Positions 15,130 to 18,680 of a DNA stretch of 18,680 nucleotides are shown piece after piece. A program made the position numbers and the translations under genes. The stretch covers positions 1-18,680 of the forward strand of contig USAD01000013.1 in the NCBI GenBank assembly GCA_900552415.1, read 5' to 3'. The DNA comes from an uncultured Parabacteroides sp. (GTDB lineage: Bacteria > Bacteroidota > Bacteroidia > Bacteroidales > Tannerellaceae). The notes beneath the pieces were generated by a model that saw only the letters and a list, made by a program, of their open reading frames with translations, did no database searches and was not told the origin of the DNA. Position 1 is the first letter of the stretch. Each line of letters begins with the position of its first letter.

Positions 15130-18027
15130 ATGAACATCAAACAAACACTTTGCGCAGGACTTATACTCGTCCTAGCCTCATGCGCCAAACAGCCGGAAAT
15201 CATTAAATCTCCTTTCGACTCGGTTGATCCTTTTATCGGCACCGGATTCCACGGACATACCTATCCGGGAGCGACAGCCCCTTTTGGAGGTGTACAGCTG
15301 AGTCCCGACACTCGCCGGGGTAACTGGGACGCCTGCTCCGGTTATCATTACAGCGACTCGACCCTGTTGGGATTCTCGCATACGCACCTGAGCGGTACCG
15401 GATGTATTGATCTGGGCGATCTTCTTTTCCGCCCCTCATTACAGACCCCGATCGCCTTCTCACACGAGAAAGAAACCGCCTCGCCAGGATATTATTCCGT
15501 AAAACTAGACAGTGAGCAAGTCCTGGTAGAGCTGACAGCGACACCTCATGTCGGTGTCCATCGCTACAACTATTCTCCAAAGACGGACGCGAAACTGGTT
15601 GTGGATCTTGATCACCTGCTCGACAATGAATTTATCTATGAAGGATGGATCAAGCCGAATGGCAATAATGAACTGGTCGGTATGCGCCGTACCCGAGGAT
15701 GGGTCGACAATCAATACATCTATTTCGTCGCCCAATTCTCATGCCCCTTCACCAATATAGAGCAACCCGCCGAACGACAGGCCATCCTGACTTTCGATAC
15801 CACCAACGGACAACCTGTTGTCTGCAAAGTCGGCCTTTCTATCGTGAGCGAGGCGAACGCTCGCCTCAACCTCGAGCAAGAGACCGGAACACAAGGATTC
15901 GACTTTGACGCGATCCATCAACTCACCCGCAATGCCTGGGAAGAGGAATTGAATGCCATTACGGTTGAGGGCGGAACAGCCGCACAGCGGGAAATTTTCT
16001 ACACGGCTCTCTATCACAGCAAAGTGGTACCGAACATTGTTAATGACGCAAACGGCGAGTATCGTCGGCACGATCTCAGTGTAGCGACCTTGCCGACCAA
16101 CAAGAAGCAATATTCAACCTTCTCTACATGGGATACGTTCCGGGGCTGGCATCCGCTGATGACTCTGCTCGACACGACGCTGGTCAGCGACATGGTCCAA
16201 TCGTTCCTCAACATTTATGACGCAAGTGGGGAACTGCCTCTCTGGCCTCTCTCCGCAGGCGAGACCGGCACGATGATCGGCTACCATACCGCCTCTATCA
16301 TCACCGACGCCTATATGAAAGGGATCCGGGGCTTTGATGCGGAAAAGGCATTGGAAGCAATGAAGGTCTCCGCCGAGAAGAACAAGAAAGGCGCAGACTA
16401 TTATATCCGCGAGGGTTATATCTCGACCAACATCAAGAAAGAATCCGTATCCTGCCTTCTGGAATTTGCCTACGACGACTGGTGTATTGCCCAATTAGCT
16501 AAAGCCTTGGGACATGAGGCAGACTACGAGACCTTCATCCAACGGTCGCAAAACTTCATTCATGTCTTCGATGGCAGTACCCGTTTCTTCCGGGGCAAGC
16601 GACAAGACGGTAACTGGGAAACACCTTTCGACCCATTCGCTATCGGCCGTTCCTATACGGAAGCGACCGCTTGGCAATACCGTTTCTTCACACCACATGA
16701 CGTCAACGGACTTGTCCAGCTCTTTGGCGGACAAGAGGCCTTCATCAATAACCTCGACAGCCTGTTCACCGTTACCTCTGAAGTAGTAGGCGACCTGGCG
16801 GATGTCACCGGCCTGATCGGACAATACGCACATGGCAATGAGCCCAGCCATCACATGGCTTACCTATATAATTATGTAGGCCAACCCTGGAAAACACAGG
16901 AATGGACCCGCCGACTGCTCGACGAAATGTACCAACCCACACCTGAGGGAATCATCGGTAACGAGGATTGTGGACAGATGTCGGCCTGGTATATCCTGAG
17001 CGCTCTTGGCTTCTACTCTGTTTGCCCAGGCAGTAACCAATATGCGCTGACCTCGCCTCTCTTCGATAAGGCGACGATCCAACTGGCCAATGGTCAGACC
17101 TTGACCATCAGTGCCAACGATCCGGCTCACAACCGTTACATCACGAAAGTAACCCTCAACGGTGAGGAGATCAAACAGGCTTTCATTACACACGAGCAAC
17201 TGATGAAAGGCGGATCCTTGGTGTTCACCCTCACGGATCAGCCTGACAAACAATGGGCCAGCGATCCGGAGGCGGCACCCTATTCTTATACACAAGAACA
17301 GGTTGTCTCTATTCCCTATATCGCCAAGGACCTGGATCTATTCGAGAATGAAATTCCAGTCGAGATTGCCACCGCCACAGCCGGCGCGACAATCCATTAT
17401 ACGCTGGATGGCAGTGAGCCAACGGAACAATCACCCGTCTATCAAGAACCATTCACGATCGATCAGACAACTACAATCCAAGCGAAGGCATTCAAGGCAG
17501 ATTATCGCCCAAGCGCATTACTAAAGATCCAAGCCCGCAAAGCGCAATTAGCCCCCGCACTCCAAGTAAAACCAACTGAAAATGGAGTCGCTTATACCTA
17601 TTATGAGGGTTACTTCCAATGGGTTGCCGACCTGAAGAAGGGTAAAGTCATCGAGCGGGGCATTATGCCTGAGCCAACGATCGCCAATGCCAAGCAGGCC
17701 GACCATTTCGGCTATCGCTTTGAAGGCTATCTCTATGCGCCAGTAGACGGTGTCTATGAATTCACCACCCGTTCCGACGATGGTAGCGTGCTCTATATCG
17801 GCCAAACCAAGGTTGTGGACAACGACGCCTCACATGCGGCGATCGAAGCCAGCGGACGGTTCGCCCTCCAAAAGGGCTACCATGCCTACGAGCTGCTCTA
17901 CTTCGAGGATTACGAGGGTGAACATTTTGAATGGGGCTGGCGTAAGCCGGGCATGACCCAGCAAGAGGCCATCCCTGCGGGGAATCTGTACCTCTCGCCC
18001 CATACAAAAGACATAACACTGCGCTAG
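15130..18027 (+). CDS. GH92 exo-alpha-mannosidase lipoprotein with CHB_HEX-like and PA14 domains
   Basis: A 965-residue lipoprotein; the signal ends in LVLASC with Cys18 lipidated. The GH92 core spans about 28-720. Family blocks seen are VDPFIGTGFHGHTYPGA (32-48), SGYHYSDS (70-77), GFSHTHLSGTGC (81-92), STWDTFRGWHP (332-342), YTEATAWQY (509-517), GNEPSHH (569-575) and GNEDCGQMSAW (610-620). GH92 enzymes are Ca2+-dependent inverting exo-mannosidases, mostly alpha-1,2. I do not assign individual catalytic residues. After the core come a chitobiase C-terminal-like domain (about 735-802, with HYTLDGSEPT) and a PA14 domain (about 820-955, with SDDGSVLYIG at 882-891), probably glycan-binding. Typical GH92 proteins are near 750 residues. 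A periplasmic or surface location fits the lipid anchor. Linkage specificity is unknown. Confidence 0.94.
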   Translation: MNIKQTLCAGLILVLASCAKQPEIIKSPFDSVDPFIGTGFHGHTYPGATAPFGGVQLSPDTRRGNWDACSGYHYSDSTLLGFSHTHLSGTGCIDLGDLLFRPSLQTPIAFSHEKETASPGYYSVKLDSEQVLVELTATPHVGVHRYNYSPKTDAKLVVDLDHLLDNEFIYEGWIKPNGNNELVGMRRTRGWVDNQYIYFVAQFSCPFTNIEQPAERQAILTFDTTNGQPVVCKVGLSIVSEANARLNLEQETGTQGFDFDAIHQLTRNAWEEELNAITVEGGTAAQREIFYTALYHSKVVPNIVNDANGEYRRHDLSVATLPTNKKQYSTFSTWDTFRGWHPLMTLLDTTLVSDMVQSFLNIYDASGELPLWPLSAGETGTMIGYHTASIITDAYMKGIRGFDAEKALEAMKVSAEKNKKGADYYIREGYISTNIKKESVSCLLEFAYDDWCIAQLAKALGHEADYETFIQRSQNFIHVFDGSTRFFRGKRQDGNWETPFDPFAIGRSYTEATAWQYRFFTPHDVNGLVQLFGGQEAFINNLDSLFTVTSEVVGDLADVTGLIGQYAHGNEPSHHMAYLYNYVGQPWKTQEWTRRLLDEMYQPTPEGIIGNEDCGQMSAWYILSALGFYSVCPGSNQYALTSPLFDKATIQLANGQTLTISANDPAHNRYITKVTLNGEEIKQAFITHEQLMKGGSLVFTLTDQPDKQWASDPEAAPYSYTQEQVVSIPYIAKDLDLFENEIPVEIATATAGATIHYTLDGSEPTEQSPVYQEPFTIDQTTTIQAKAFKADYRPSALLKIQARKAQLAPALQVKPTENGVAYTYYEGYFQWVADLKKGKVIERGIMPEPTIANAKQADHFGYRFEGYLYAPVDGVYEFTTRSDDGSVLYIGQTKVVDNDASHAAIEASGRFALQKGYHAYELLYFEDYEGEHFEWGWRKPGMTQQEAIPAGNLYLSPHTKDITLR

Positions 18028-18119
18028 AACTGGCGGAACCGATGCGCCTGATCTAGCGCGACCAATGCGCCTGAACTGGCGAGACCAATGCGCCTGAACT
18101 GGCGGGACCGGCGCGCTTA
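18028..18119. repeat. Tandem array, four units of 23 bp
   Basis: The units are 18028-18050, 18051-18073, 18074-18096 and 18097-18119, with no gaps. The shared pattern is ACTGGCG, two variable bases, ACC, a short variable stretch and GCGCCTG. Units 1 and 3 contain GGCG and CGCC nine bases apart, able to form small hairpins. The array begins at the base after the mannosidase TAG. The last 12 bases of that gene (18016-18027, ACACTGCGCTAG) resemble the end of a unit, so a half-unit may overlap the coding end. The period is not a multiple of three, so repeated peptides are not encoded. No long T-run follows. Confidence 0.92.
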
Positions 18120-18153
18120 AGAAAGAAAATAAATAAAATAAACATATTCATAT

Positions 18154-18680
18154 ATGAAGACAAAACTATTTACAATCCTTTGCGCCGCCACGCTGCTCCT
18201 CACGGGAAGCATACCGGGCGCAAACGCACAAAGTCGTCGGGACAAGGAACAATCCTATATCCTGGACAAGCCTTATGAGGTTAAGAAACTGACCTCGCCA
18301 ACTGGGACAAAAGTAAAGAACGTCATCCTTATGATCGGCGACGGCATGAGCCTGATGCACATCTATTCGGCCTGGACCGCCAATCGTGGGAAGCTTTGGC
18401 TGGAGAACTGTCCATACACCGGCTTGTCGAAAACCTATTGCGCCAATAAACTGATCACAGACTCAGGAGCGGGTGGTACCGCCATTGCTACCGGTCATAA
18501 GACCAACTATCATATGGTAGGCGTAGATCCGGAGGGAAATCCATTGGAATCATTGACATCTCTCGCCACAAAGAAAGGAATGGGTAGTGGCATCGCTGTT
18601 ACCTGCCGTTTATGGGACGCCACACCCGCCGACTTCTGTTGCCACAACACCGACCGTGATAACGAAGCGGAGATTGTAGC
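18154..18680 (+). CDS. Alkaline phosphatase, exported (3' end outside window)
   Basis: The first 175 residues of a protein that continues past the window edge. A cleavable signal peptide is visible, probably cut after ANA at residue 25; there is no lipobox Cys. The metal-binding motif ILMIGDGM lies at 58-65 with Asp63. The nucleophile motif TDSGAGGTAIATG lies at 102-114 with Ser104 the expected phosphorylated residue, and DATPA at 155-159 matches a conserved Mg2+-site block of E. coli PhoA. Such enzymes hydrolyse phosphate monoesters in the periplasm. It starts 34 bases after the 23-bp array, in a very A-rich leader, and probably belongs to the mannosidase transcript. It could be a general phosphate-scavenging enzyme or act on phosphorylated glycans. 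The truncation is due only to the window end. Confidence 0.9.
   Translation, partial: MKTKLFTILCAATLLLTGSIPGANAQSRRDKEQSYILDKPYEVKKLTSPTGTKVKNVILMIGDGMSLMHIYSAWTANRGKLWLENCPYTGLSKTYCANKLITDSGAGGTAIATGHKTNYHMVGVDPEGNPLESLTSLATKKGMGSGIAVTCRLWDATPADFCCHNTDRDNEAEIV

Noticed and set aside
18028..18119. CRISPR array
   Set aside because: The units are directly contiguous with no unique spacers, and no cas gene is present; this is a simple tandem repeat. The 22-bp array at 3939-4048 was rejected for the same reason.

Overview
The window looks like chromosomal DNA of a gut Bacteroidales bacterium, most likely Parabacteroides or a close relative. Evidence seen directly: a SusC/SusD pair with a GH92 mannosidase, start codons without Shine-Dalgarno sequences in A/T-rich leaders, and promoter -7 elements fitting the Bacteroides TAnnTTTG consensus. 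The genus is inferred from overall protein character and is not certain. All recognised genes are on the + strand.

Region 1 (1-3926) is a tight housekeeping cluster. It encodes a membrane-anchored PASTA protein, an RluD-type 23S rRNA pseudouridine synthase, a D-alanine--D-alanine ligase and a phospholipid-type acyltransferase. Gaps are 2, 4 and 14 bases, so one transcript is likely. The ligase carries a Tyr where the family has the Mg2+-binding Asn.

Region 2 (3927-4367) has no convincing gene. It holds a strict 22-bp x 5 tandem array full of inverted repeats, a separate 9-bp inverted repeat, and the promoter of the next operon.

Region 3 (4368-7856) is an oadG-oadA-oadB operon for a Na+-pumping, biotin-dependent oxaloacetate decarboxylase, ended by a strong terminator. 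Region 4 (7931-9905) is a single gene for a helical protein with five DUF349-like repeats, with its own terminator.

Region 5 (9923-18680, running off the window) is a polysaccharide utilisation locus. SusC and SusD form an outer-membrane glycan importer. They are followed by a lipoprotein GH92 alpha-mannosidase with extra chitobiase-like and PA14 domains, and by the start of an exported alkaline phosphatase. Together they suggest capture and trimming of alpha-mannosides, possibly phosphorylated ones. The last two genes are separated by a 23-bp x 4 tandem array starting directly at the mannosidase stop codon.

The most unusual signals are the two unrelated gene-end arrays of similar period (22 and 23 bp), the altered metal site of the ligase, and a 14-mer placed exactly 28 bases before the start of the -7 element of both the oad and susC promoters. 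I found no tRNA, rRNA, insertion sequence, CRISPR array or defence system. I cannot claim a wholly new system; the arrays are the best candidates for something undescribed.
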